Assembly (NCBI GenBank): GCA_027488115.1
Contig: JAIYCG010000044.1
Coordinates: 62,001-126,000, forward strand
Reading direction: 5' to 3'
DNA length: 64,000 nt
From: Comamonadaceae bacterium
Lineage (GTDB): Bacteria > Pseudomonadota > Gammaproteobacteria > Burkholderiales > Burkholderiaceae_C
A program made the translations under genes and the position numbers. The notes under the pieces were generated by a model. That model worked only from the letters and a program-made list of their open reading frames with translations, did not search any database and had not been told where the DNA came from. This document shows, in pieces, positions 16,213 through 24,665 of this stretch (its first letter is position 1; each line of letters opens with the position of its first letter).

Positions 16213-16232
16213 GAACTCTGAATTCAGAGTTC
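16213..16232. promoter_or_regulatory. 20-base perfect palindrome GAACTCTGAATTCAGAGTTC
   Basis: A perfect inverted repeat between the divergent ThDP-enzyme and acyl-CoA synthetase genes, 43 bases before the latter. Such a site can control both promoters. The GntR regulator encoded downstream of the synthetase is the nearest candidate binder; this is inferred from position only. Confidence 0.55.
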
Positions 16233-16274
16233 TGACATAATAAAACACTTTTTTGCAATTAGCCACAGATCGCC

Positions 16275-17840
16275 ATGAATTGTTTGATGAATATTTCCGA
16301 TGCAGTTGCCACCCATGCACGCCTAACGCCAAACAAAATTGGCGCCAGAGATTCCGTTCGGTCTCTCACCTTTGCAGCATGGCATGAACGCGCAACTCAA
16401 TTGGCTAATGGTTTGCTGGCGCTCGGTTTGACCAAAGGGGACAGGGTGGCACTGTTGGCCTACAACCGGGTTGAGTGGATGGAGATGTATGCTGGTTTAG
16501 CCAGAGCAGGCCTCGTGGCCGTGCCCCTGAACTTCAGGCTGATGACGGCAGAAATTGATTACATCTTGGGCCACAGTGGCGCCATGGCGATGATTGTGCA
16601 AGATGAGTTAATTGAACGTGTCGAGCCGTTGCGCGCTCAATTGAATTTGCCGAGCAAAGTGTTCATTGCAATGGGAGAGACTGCCAATGAGGGCTGGACT
16701 TCTTATGAGCAAATTTTGGCCACGGCCCCCTTGAATATGCCACCCATCAGTGTCTTACCCAGCGACATGAGCGCGTTGATGTACACCTCGGGTACGACGG
16801 GGCGACCCAAAGGCGCTGTTCGCAGCCACGAAGGCAGCTCTCTCATAGCCTTGGCTACAGCGCTTGAGATGGGTTTTAAAGCAGAAGACGCTGCCCTATT
16901 GGTGATGCCCATGTGTCATGCCAATTCGCTGTACTTCAGTCACACCTTCACTCAGTTGGGCGCCACTTGCGTGATTGACGATCGCAAAAGTTTTGACCCA
17001 GAAACATTGCTGGCCACCTTGTCAGCTGAAAAAATCACATTTACCTCCTTGGTTCCCACACACTACATCATGATGCTGGGATTGCCCTCAGAGGTGAAGG
17101 CAAAGTACGACGTTTCTGCGGTTGAGAAGTTGATGATCTCTTCTGCGCCTGCGCGCAAAGATACCAAACTGGCCATTTTGTCCTTCTTCAAAAACGGCAA
17201 GCTTTATGAGTTGTATGGCTCAACCGAGGCGGGCTGGGTGACCTTGCTCAGGCTCCATGAACAAATTGACCGGTTGGGTTCTGTAGGCCGCGAGTGGGCA
17301 GGCTCGGGGGCTATCAAGCTGCTCAATTCTGAGGGTCAAGAGGTGCCCGACGGTGAAGTGGGCGAGCTGTTTTCTAAAACGCCCTACGTGTTCGATGGTT
17401 ACTGGAACGACCCAGAAAAAACCAAAGAGGCCTTTGCTGGGAAGTGGTGCTCAGTTGGGGACATGGCTTTGCGAGATCAAGACGGCTTTATCCACTTGGT
17501 TGATCGCAAAAGCAACATGATCATTAGCGGTGGCGAAAACATCTACCCGTCAGAAGTAGAGGGCGTGTTAGGCGCACATGAAAAGGTAAAGGATGTTGCT
17601 GTGCTTGGCATTCCCCACGACAAGTGGGGTGAGGCCGTGCATGCGTTTGTGGTGTTGCACCATGAAGCGGAGGCATCCGAAGAAGAGCTGATTGCGTGGT
17701 GCAAAACTCGAATGGCGGGTTACAAACGGCCACAAACAATCGCGTTCATTCAAGACGAGGAGATGCCGCGCACAGCCACAGGCAAGATTTTGCACCGTGT
17801 GTTGCGTCAATCCATATTGCAAGCGGCTCAGAAGCCCTGA
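16275..17840 (+). CDS. AMP-forming acyl-CoA synthetase
   Basis: A 521-residue ANL-superfamily enzyme that activates a carboxylic acid with ATP and CoA. Motifs: YTSGTTGRPKG (P-loop), YGSTEAG, the hinge DRKSNMIISGGENIYPSEVE, and the C-terminal catalytic lysine in PRTATGKILHR. Substrate unknown; the neighbours are a ThDP enzyme, an aldehyde dehydrogenase and an SDR. The ATG at 16275 is used; a second in-frame ATG lies 12 bases further on. The gntR gene follows after 38 bases and is probably cotranscribed. Confidence 0.88.
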   Translation: MNCLMNISDAVATHARLTPNKIGARDSVRSLTFAAWHERATQLANGLLALGLTKGDRVALLAYNRVEWMEMYAGLARAGLVAVPLNFRLMTAEIDYILGHSGAMAMIVQDELIERVEPLRAQLNLPSKVFIAMGETANEGWTSYEQILATAPLNMPPISVLPSDMSALMYTSGTTGRPKGAVRSHEGSSLIALATALEMGFKAEDAALLVMPMCHANSLYFSHTFTQLGATCVIDDRKSFDPETLLATLSAEKITFTSLVPTHYIMMLGLPSEVKAKYDVSAVEKLMISSAPARKDTKLAILSFFKNGKLYELYGSTEAGWVTLLRLHEQIDRLGSVGREWAGSGAIKLLNSEGQEVPDGEVGELFSKTPYVFDGYWNDPEKTKEAFAGKWCSVGDMALRDQDGFIHLVDRKSNMIISGGENIYPSEVEGVLGAHEKVKDVAVLGIPHDKWGEAVHAFVVLHHEAEASEEELIAWCKTRMAGYKRPQTIAFIQDEEMPRTATGKILHRVLRQSILQAAQKP

Positions 17841-17878
17841 ACCAAGTCCATGCCCGCTTGCGATAGACTTGGCAGAAC

Positions 17879-18535
17879 ATGAAAGCCATTGCCACCCAAC
17901 CTAACCTGGTCGACCAAGTCAAAGATGCCCTCTTGGCAGAGATTGCGTCCGGAAAAATGAGTCCAGGCGAACGAATCATCCAAGAGCAAATTGCACTGGC
18001 CTTGGGTGTCTCACGCCAGCCCGTTCAACAGGCTTTGATGTTGTTGCGCAATCAGGGTGTTTTGACGGATGCGCCAGGTCGTGGGTTAATCGTGGCGCCA
18101 CTGGACGCCGATCATGTGGCCCACATTTACGAAATGCGCGCAGCCATAGAAGGAATGGCCTGTCGTTTGGCCGCAGGCAACATCAGTGAGCAGACCTTGA
18201 AACAAGGCTCAGCCATCATTGAATTGGGACGCAAAGCCGTGGCCAGTGGTGCCATCGTTAAAATGATTGCGGCAGACATCAAGTTTCATGAATTTTTGTA
18301 CAGCCTGTCTGGCAATCCGCTCATTGGCCCCGCCATGGCCACGCACTTAACCTACACGCAGCGCGTGATGGGGGAGGTGCTGATCGAAGATCAAGAGCCT
18401 CGAGATATTTGGGATCAACACGCCAAGATCTTAGAAGCCATTGGAAAAGGCAAAGCAGAATTGGCCGAAAAGTTGGCCAAAGAGCATTTGATTCATGCTT
18501 CGCAATTCATGGTGTCGAGGCTCAAAACGACCTGA
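17879..18535 (+). CDS. GntR family regulator, FadR/FCD subfamily
   Basis: A 218-residue repressor-type protein. The N-terminal winged helix (about 10-75) shows IIQEQIALALGVSRQPVQQALMLL, and the helical FCD ligand domain (about 80-210) shows YEMRAAIEGMACRLAA and the metal-type histidines FHEFL and H in DQHAKILEAI. FCD regulators bind small carboxylates. Directly downstream of the acyl-CoA synthetase gene; likely controls the surrounding catabolic genes. Confidence 0.87.
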   Translation: MKAIATQPNLVDQVKDALLAEIASGKMSPGERIIQEQIALALGVSRQPVQQALMLLRNQGVLTDAPGRGLIVAPLDADHVAHIYEMRAAIEGMACRLAAGNISEQTLKQGSAIIELGRKAVASGAIVKMIAADIKFHEFLYSLSGNPLIGPAMATHLTYTQRVMGEVLIEDQEPRDIWDQHAKILEAIGKGKAELAEKLAKEHLIHASQFMVSRLKTT

Positions 18536-18605
18536 ATGACAAAGACCAACTGCTCCTACGCTCGCATCGATCCAGTCAGCGGCGTGCTGGTGCTCAAGGC
18601 TAGCC

Positions 18606-19358
18606 TTAGACGGTTCGTGCACCATCAACTGGAAACTCAACGCCACTGATAAATTCAGCAGCATCGGTCGCTAAAAAGTGCGCTACTGCTGCCACATCGG
18701 AAGGGCGAGATAGCCGACCCAATGGAATGGTGGAGATAAATTTAGCACGATTTTCTGGAGTGTCAGGCTGGCCCATAAACTGCTGCAACATCGCAGTCTC
18801 GCCAATCACTGGGCAAATGGCATTCACGCGGATGCCGTGTCCACCCAATTCGACCGCCATGGATTTGCTCAGCAAATTCACCGCACCTTTGGATGCGTTG
18901 TACCAAGTAAGTCCAGGACGAGGGCGAATGCCTGCTGTTGAACCTACGTTCAAAATAACGCCTTTGCCGCGTTGAATCATGTGGGGCACGACAGCTTGGG
19001 TCATGTAGTAGATTGACTTGACGTTGACAGCAAACATTTTGTCAAGCATGCTTTCTTCCACAGACAGCATGGATTGGTTGTTGTGCGTCATGCCTGCATT
19101 GTTGACCACAACATCGGGCAAGCCAAAGTGTTCAATGCAAGTTTGTACTGTGGCATCGATGTGCGATTTATTTGTCACATCGCAGGTTACAAAATGCGCA
19201 GTTGTTCCCAGCTTTTGGGCAAGTGATGTCCCTGCTTCCACAGCGATATCGGCCAAAATGACTTTGGCACCTTCTTGGACATAGAGCGAGGCAATGGCGG
19301 CACCAAAGCCTGCTGCTGCGCCTGTCACGATGGCGATTTTTCCATTCAGTGTGGTCAT
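18606..19358 (-). CDS. Short-chain dehydrogenase/reductase
   Basis: A 250-residue classical SDR: cofactor motif TGAAAGFGAAIA, NNAG, catalytic serine in NVGSTAG and the YNASK pair. An NAD(P)-dependent alcohol/ketone oxidoreductase of unknown substrate. I moved the start to MTTLNGKIA because the longer reading frame adds 17 residues that overlap the upstream aldehyde dehydrogenase gene. It follows that gene by 20 bases on the same strand, so an alcohol-aldehyde-acid oxidation pair is plausible. Confidence 0.87.
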   Translation of the reverse strand: MTTLNGKIAIVTGAAAGFGAAIASLYVQEGAKVILADIAVEAGTSLAQKLGTTAHFVTCDVTNKSHIDATVQTCIEHFGLPDVVVNNAGMTHNNQSMLSVEESMLDKMFAVNVKSIYYMTQAVVPHMIQRGKGVILNVGSTAGIRPRPGLTWYNASKGAVNLLSKSMAVELGGHGIRVNAICPVIGETAMLQQFMGQPDTPENRAKFISTIPLGRLSRPSDVAAVAHFLATDAAEFISGVEFPVDGARTV

Positions 19359-19378
19359 GATTGATCTCTGTGTGTGTT

Positions 19379-20812
19379 TCAGCCGTGGTAATGAACCAAG
19401 GTCTTGCAAGAGCTAAGTTCTTCAAGCGCCAACAAACCCTTTTCACGTCCGTGGCCGCTTCGTTTGGTACCGCCAAATGGCAACTCCACGCCGCCGCCAG
19501 CGCCATAGCAATTCATGAACACTTGACCTGCTTGAACTGCCTTGGCCACACGTTGAAGTCGCCCCGCGTTCTCTGTCCATACCGCAGCCAGCAAACCGTA
19601 GTCGGTGCCATTGGCCAAAGCAATTGCATCCGCCTCGTCTTCAAATGGCATGGCGGATAAGACTGGACCAAAGATTTCTTCGCAAGCCAGCGCATGGTTG
19701 CGGGGGACGGGGCCAAACAAAGTTGGTTTGACGAAGTACCCAGACGCGCTAACGCCAGGCGCCAGCGTACCCTCTGCTAAAACAGGCACACCGCTGTCTC
19801 GTGCTTGGTTGATGTAGCGGTTAACGCGGGCAAATTGCGCTGGGTTCATCACAGGCCCACAGTCGAGGTCCATTTCAGGTGTACCCACTTTGACTTTGGC
19901 AAAGGCTTCAGCCACTTTGGCCACGAAGCTGTCAAAAATTGTACGTTGCACCAAAAGCCGACTTCCCGCTGTACAAGTTTGGCCAGCATTTTGAACAATG
20001 GCGCGAACGATGATGGGCACCGCCCGTTCAACGTCCACATCGTCGAACACAATTTGCGGTGACTTGCCACCCAGTTCCAGAACGCACTTAACCGCATTTT
20101 TAGCGGCTGCTTGTTGTACCAAAGTGCCCACTTCGTTTGAGCCCGTGAACGAGATGAAGTTGATGCCAGGGTGTGCAGCCAGCGCCGCACCGGCTTCTTC
20201 ACCCAAACCGGTGACCACATTCAAGACACCCGGTGGCAAACCAGCTTCCAAGGCTAACTCAGCCACGCGCAAAGCAGACAAACTGGTGTCTTCAGCTGGC
20301 TTGAGCACGGTGGCATTGCCCACTGCCAAAGCGGGTGCGACAGTTCGACCCAACATTTGTGCGGGGTAGTTCCAAGGGATGATGTGCGCTGTCACACCCA
20401 AAGGCTCACGAATGAGGCTCACCTGATGACCATTGATGAAGGGGATCACCTCGCCGTGAATTTTGTCGGCGGCGGTGCCGTAAAACTCAAAATACCGAGC
20501 CAAAACCTTGATGTCATTGCGCGCGGTCGTCATGGGTTTGCCAGTATCGCGGGCTTCAAGCTTGGCCAATTCTTCTTCATGCTCCAAAATCTTTTGCGAA
20601 ATCTTGACCAGCAATCTTCCTTTGTCGGTCAGGTTCATGGCGCCCCATGGGCCAGACAATGCGGCCCGTGCAGCCTTCACAGCCAGGTCAATTTCAGGGG
20701 TGCCACCGCGAGAAATTGAATCAAATACTTGACCATCACTGGGGTTGTTCACTGGCAGGCTACGACCATCTATTGCATGGATCCACTGACCCCCGATCAA
20801 CATTTTGTGCAT
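19379..20812 (-). CDS. NAD(P)-dependent aldehyde dehydrogenase
   Basis: A 477-residue ALDH-superfamily enzyme oxidising an aldehyde to an acid. E246 in LELGGKSP and the nucleophile C280 in NAGQTCTAGSR are present, as are TAHIIPWNYP and FISFTGSNEVG. I chose the ATG at 20812, which has an AGGA six bases upstream; the longer frame runs into the promoter of the divergent lysR gene. It resembles betaine- or hydroxymuconic-type aldehyde dehydrogenases, but the substrate is open. Confidence 0.9.
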   Translation of the reverse strand: MHKMLIGGQWIHAIDGRSLPVNNPSDGQVFDSISRGGTPEIDLAVKAARAALSGPWGAMNLTDKGRLLVKISQKILEHEEELAKLEARDTGKPMTTARNDIKVLARYFEFYGTAADKIHGEVIPFINGHQVSLIREPLGVTAHIIPWNYPAQMLGRTVAPALAVGNATVLKPAEDTSLSALRVAELALEAGLPPGVLNVVTGLGEEAGAALAAHPGINFISFTGSNEVGTLVQQAAAKNAVKCVLELGGKSPQIVFDDVDVERAVPIIVRAIVQNAGQTCTAGSRLLVQRTIFDSFVAKVAEAFAKVKVGTPEMDLDCGPVMNPAQFARVNRYINQARDSGVPVLAEGTLAPGVSASGYFVKPTLFGPVPRNHALACEEIFGPVLSAMPFEDEADAIALANGTDYGLLAAVWTENAGRLQRVAKAVQAGQVFMNCYGAGGGVELPFGGTKRSGHGREKGLLALEELSSCKTLVHYHG

Positions 20813-20943
20813 GAAGTTCCTATAGTTTGAATGAATGGCGTGGACTTTAGGCAAGACTGAGTCATTTGTGAATTGGAATGTGGGCAACGGCGTGTTGCAA
20901 GGACGGCAAGCCAAAATGGAAAGGTCGCTATAAAATTCTGGCC

Positions 20944-21852
20944 ATGCTGCCCGATATCGACTCCCTGGCGCTTTTTGTCAAAGCGGCCGAAATGCGCAAC
21001 CTCACGCGTGCTGCTGAGGCCAGTCACATCACTGTGCCCGCCGCCAGTCGGCGATTGTCTTTGTTAGAGCACCAATTCAAATCACAATTGTTCGAACGTC
21101 ATTCGCGCGGCTTGCAACTCACACCGGCTGGCGAACATCTGCTGAAACATTCTCGTGAAGTGATTGCCGCTGTGCAACACATGCGCGCAGAGATGACCAA
21201 CTATTCGATGGGTCGCAACTCGGTGCTGCGTGTGTTGGGCAACACCTCTGCCATGGCGCAATTTTTGCCATCTGATGTGGCCAGCTTTCAGGGCGCTAAC
21301 AACAACGTGCGCATCATGTTGGAAGAGTCTTGGAGTGACGAAGTCGTGCGGCGAGTGAGAACGGGTGAAGCTGATTTGGGCGTGGTGGTCGACGGTTGCG
21401 ATGTTCAAGGTTTATGGACACAGCCCTACCGCAACGATCAACTGGCCGCAGTGCTCAAACAAGACGATGACTTGAACACCGCAAAAGTTGAGTTCAGCGA
21501 GCTGTTAGAGCGTGACCTGATTGGTCTTGAAGCCGGCAGTACGTTGACGCGTTTGTTGACGAGTCAAGCAGCTCAATACATGCATCCCATGGCACTGCGT
21601 GTGCAAGTGAGAAGTTTTGAAGCGGTGTGCCGTGCCGTTCAAGCTGAATTGGGAATTGGCATTTTGCCCATGGCGGCCGCCCGAAGTTTTGCGCCTGCCA
21701 TGAAGCTAAAAGTGATCCCGCTTTCAGACAAATGGGCATTGCGAAAAATGATGATTTGTGTGAGAAGTCATCCGGCCTCTCAAACCCCCTTGGGACAACT
21801 GGCTGCCCATTTGCAAGCAGTCGCCGCGGATGAAGATGCGGCGACGCTTTAA
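20944..21852 (+). CDS. LysR family transcriptional regulator
   Basis: A 302-residue LysR regulator: N-terminal helix-turn-helix (DSLALFVKAAEMRNLTRAAEASHITVPAASRRLSLLE) and a periplasmic-binding-like effector domain. Divergent from the aldehyde dehydrogenase gene, the classic arrangement for control of that operon. The ATG at 20944 gives the family start; a TATAAA box lies only ten bases before it, so the transcript may be nearly leaderless. Confidence 0.88.
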   Translation: MLPDIDSLALFVKAAEMRNLTRAAEASHITVPAASRRLSLLEHQFKSQLFERHSRGLQLTPAGEHLLKHSREVIAAVQHMRAEMTNYSMGRNSVLRVLGNTSAMAQFLPSDVASFQGANNNVRIMLEESWSDEVVRRVRTGEADLGVVVDGCDVQGLWTQPYRNDQLAAVLKQDDDLNTAKVEFSELLERDLIGLEAGSTLTRLLTSQAAQYMHPMALRVQVRSFEAVCRAVQAELGIGILPMAAARSFAPAMKLKVIPLSDKWALRKMMICVRSHPASQTPLGQLAAHLQAVAADEDAATL

Positions 21853-21860
21853 TGCCAGGC

Positions 21861-22493
21861 TTAAACAATGCGCGGCATGGTGTCCGCAAACGACGGACGC
21901 TGTCGCATGGCTTCTGCTAAGCCTTTGAGTGCTGGCGTTTGAGGTAACCAGCCTTGATCGGCGTAGCGCAGTTGCTGATAGTCATACAACACCACTGCAC
22001 AGATGATGTCCAAGGTGGGCGCAACATCGGAGGGGTACTTGCCCTGAAAGTTTTTGGCAAATTCTTCTAGGCGTTGTTGCGTTTCAATCATGGTACGGCG
22101 ACGGCGCAAGCCCACTGGTGTTTCATCAAACAAGGCAGGCGCAGTCACTTTGCGTGTGATGATGGTGGTGACCGATGCGTCAATGCCGCCGACAGCAATG
22201 CCAGCTCGCGCCAGCACACCTGCTGCCGTTGCCGATGTGCCCAACAGACTGGGCCACTTGGGCGACGGGTAGGTGGCTTCTAGCCATTGCACAATCAACA
22301 TGCTCTCAGTCAGCGGTGTGCCGTCGTCTAAAACGAGGCTGGGCACGCGTGTTGCAGCATTGGCTTGACGCAACCGAGTATCGTCAGCCCATGGATCAAC
22401 GATGGTTGGCTCGATGTTCAAGCCTTTTTCAATCATTGCCACACGCGCAATGCGAACAAAAGGTGATGTGGTGTTGGCTAGAAGTTGCATCAT
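21861..22493 (-). CDS. Glutathione S-transferase family protein
   Basis: A 210-residue GST: thioredoxin-fold N-terminal domain with TTSPFVRIARVAMIEKG and PSLVLDDGTPLTESMLIVQWLE (cis-proline and glutathione gamma-glutamyl binding ES), then an all-helical domain. It conjugates or transfers via glutathione; substrate unknown. First of three small genes of a minus-strand run with SnoaL-like and GST-like proteins. Confidence 0.85.
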   Translation of the reverse strand: MMQLLANTTSPFVRIARVAMIEKGLNIEPTIVDPWADDTRLRQANAATRVPSLVLDDGTPLTESMLIVQWLEATYPSPKWPSLLGTSATAAGVLARAGIAVGGIDASVTTIITRKVTAPALFDETPVGLRRRRTMIETQQRLEEFAKNFQGKYPSDVAPTLDIICAVVLYDYQQLRYADQGWLPQTPALKGLAEAMRQRPSFADTMPRIV

Positions 22494-22508
22494 GACTCCT
22501 TGAGTGAA

Positions 22509-22925
22509 TTACGCAATGGTACCCAGTTGTTTTTGCATGTTCAAGTTATCCAGCAACGCCCAGTGGCCTACCAGGACGCCGTCTTGAACTTGAAACAAGT
22601 CCATCACATCAATGTCAATTTTGCGCTGAGTGGCAGGCAAATCGCCGAAGGGGCCGGTGTGTGTCGCTTGCACTTTCAATCGCACCAAAACCTTGTCGCC
22701 TTCGGCCACAAAATCGAAGAAAGGCAACTGCATGTCGGGAAAGGCTGGCAACAGCACATCGTGAAGTTGTGCTACACCCTCTGGTCCCTTGACTTGGAAG
22801 GGCAGGCCGGGGTCGTTGCGAATGAAGTCGGGTGCGATGTGCTTGGCCATCCAAGCGGTGTCGCGTGCCAGAAACGCCCGGAAGTAATCGCGGCAGGTTT
22901 GTTTGTTTTGTTCTTGAATAGACAT
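22509..22925 (-). CDS. SnoaL-like (NTF2-fold) protein
   Basis: A 138-residue cone-fold protein with the SnoaL pattern: an N-terminal helix (NKQTCRDYFRAFLARDTAWMAKHIAPDFIRNDPG), the middle FPDMQLPFFDFVAEGDKVLVRLKVQATHTG strand set and a final DVMDLFQVQDGVLVGHWALLD strand. Members are cyclases, isomerases, hydrolases or ligand-binding proteins. No catalytic assignment is possible. Lies 15 bases upstream of the GST gene, with a ribosome site AGGAG. Confidence 0.75.
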   Translation of the reverse strand: MSIQEQNKQTCRDYFRAFLARDTAWMAKHIAPDFIRNDPGLPFQVKGPEGVAQLHDVLLPAFPDMQLPFFDFVAEGDKVLVRLKVQATHTGPFGDLPATQRKIDIDVMDLFQVQDGVLVGHWALLDNLNMQKQLGTIA

Positions 22926-22959
22926 GAGTTCTCCTTAAATTGACGAAAGTGGATTGAAG

Positions 22960-23883
22960 TTAAGCGGCGATCAGGGTGTAGCCTAGACGGGGGAAATGGA
23001 CGTGCAGATCACCCGCTACGTCGTCGTGTCGGTGGATCACAATGTTGAAGGCATCTGAAGCGACCAAGGTGCCCACCACTGGAACGCGTGCGTTGTCTTC
23101 TGGGGTCACACTGACCTTGCTTCCCGCAGCAATGCCTTCCGCGTTAACAGAGGCTCTGATGTGTGTCACAGGCTGAGGCTGTGAAGTTGTTGCAATCTCA
23201 AACGCTTCTTCAGGCGTCATAGCAGTTGATGTGCCATGGCCCAAAGCTGCAATGCGGTCATACCAAGCTGCGATAGGGCCGAGGTTCAGCAAAGTGTCCA
23301 CTTCAGGTGGGCAGTTCTTGCGCAGCAAGAAAATGGTTTGCCAGCAGGCCAGGTCAGCCGCACTCAATTGATCGCCCAACACGTACTGGTGTGTTGTGAC
23401 AGCCTGAGCCAACCAGGCAATTTGTGCTCGCACAAATTGAACATGCTCTTGAAATTGCGGGGCCATAGCGTCTTTGGAAATGTCGATCCCCAAATAACCC
23501 TCTTTGCGGTCTTTGATGAACTCGGGAGGAATGTGCTCACCGATGTAGTGCACCAGCACCCCAATGGTGGGCACCCACATTTGACGCTCCCACGCAAAGC
23601 CTAAGCCGCGAGCCAAACCTTCAGTGCCAGAAGGAAAAAGGCTAGGGGATGGTTTGATGCGCTCTAGGGCACCCAAAATAGCATGGGTGTCGCAATAAAT
23701 GTCCGCCCCAATTTGCAAGACGGGTGCACGGCGGTAGCCACCGGTCAGTGGCGTTAAGAAAGGTCGAGGTGGCAGACCCGGAATATCGACCGATTTCCAA
23801 TTCAATTGCTTGAAACCTAATGCGGTCCGAATTTTTTCTGAGAACGTTGAGAACTCATAGTGATGAAGAATGGGCGTAGTCAT
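22960..23883 (-). CDS. GST-fold protein with extra C-terminal domain
   Basis: A 307-residue protein. Residues 1-80 are a GST-type thioredoxin domain (HHYEFSTFSEKIRTALGFKQLNW, then RRAPVLQIGADIYCDTHAILGALE); residues 90-215 are the helical GST domain. The last about 80 residues (THIRASVNAEGIAAG to LGYTLIAA) form an extra beta-rich domain not found in ordinary GSTs and not known to me by name. Glutathione-dependent conversion of a pathway intermediate is possible. Same strand and close to the SnoaL-like and SDR genes. Confidence 0.78.
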   Translation of the reverse strand: MTTPILHHYEFSTFSEKIRTALGFKQLNWKSVDIPGLPPRPFLTPLTGGYRRAPVLQIGADIYCDTHAILGALERIKPSPSLFPSGTEGLARGLGFAWERQMWVPTIGVLVHYIGEHIPPEFIKDRKEGYLGIDISKDAMAPQFQEHVQFVRAQIAWLAQAVTTHQYVLGDQLSAADLACWQTIFLLRKNCPPEVDTLLNLGPIAAWYDRIAALGHGTSTAMTPEEAFEIATTSQPQPVTHIRASVNAEGIAAGSKVSVTPEDNARVPVVGTLVASDAFNIVIHRHDDVAGDLHVHFPRLGYTLIAA

Positions 23884-23906
23884 GAGAATTACTTTCTTGG
23901 CTGGGG

Positions 23907-24665
23907 TTAATACATGATGTGGCCGCCGTCGACAACAACGGTTTGGCCGGAAACGAAGGACGACAAATCAGACAATAAATACATGGCTGTTCCAACCAAG
24001 TCATTGGGTCGCTGCTCACGCGAAATGGCGCGTGCTTTTAAAAAGCTTTGTTGCCACTCAATAGGACGGTCTTTGGTGGCATCGGTGATCACAAAGCCTG
24101 GCGCAATCACATTGACGCGAACACCCGCACTGCCGCACTCTTTGGCCAAACCTTTGGTCATTGCCAACACGGCGCCTTTGGTGGCCACATAATGCAAATA
24201 ACCTGGTTGACCCGCCACAGCCACCACAGAAGAAATATTCAGAATAGAACCTGAATTTTGGGAGCGCATGGCAGGCATCACGGCTTTACAGCATTGCCAG
24301 ACACCACGCACATTGACTTGAAAAATACGTTCCCAAACGGCAGGGTCAATGTCCTCGAACGGTGTCAGCTTGACCTCCCGAAAATAGGCCGCATTGTTGA
24401 TCAATCCATCTATGCGCCCATAGGCTTTCAATGCGGCGTCGGCCATGGCGGTTAGAGACTCTTGGTTGGATACGTCCACTTGAATGCCAATAGCACGTCC
24501 TCCCAATTGTTTGATTCCCTCAACTGTTTCTTCTGACGAGTTCATGTCAGCTACAACCACATTCGCGCCTTGTGCTGCGCAGCCCATGGCAAAGGCCTGA
24601 CCGATGCCTGTCGCACCACCCGTGACGATGACTGTCTTTTGTTCAAGCAAATTTTGAATGCTCAT
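23907..24665 (-). CDS. Short-chain dehydrogenase/reductase
   Basis: A 252-residue classical SDR: TGGATGIGQAFA, NNAAYF, catalytic serine in ILNISSVVAVAG and YVATK. The start MSIQNLLEQK at 24665 has a GGAGA site and overlaps the end of the upstream permease gene by 23 bases, which ties this enzyme to the LIV-type transport operon. The much longer reading frame upstream of this start runs through the permease gene and is not used. An NAD(P) oxidoreductase of unknown substrate. Confidence 0.87.
   Translation of the reverse strand: MSIQNLLEQKTVIVTGGATGIGQAFAMGCAAQGANVVVADMNSSEETVEGIKQLGGRAIGIQVDVSNQESLTAMADAALKAYGRIDGLINNAAYFREVKLTPFEDIDPAVWERIFQVNVRGVWQCCKAVMPAMRSQNSGSILNISSVVAVAGQPGYLHYVATKGAVLAMTKGLAKECGSAGVRVNVIAPGFVITDATKDRPIEWQQSFLKARAISREQRPNDLVGTAMYLLSDLSSFVSGQTVVVDGGHIMY

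Noticed and set aside
20812..20914. N-terminal extension of the aldehyde dehydrogenase
   Set aside because: It covers the promoter region of the divergent lysR gene and has no family similarity; the ATG at 20812 has AGGA.
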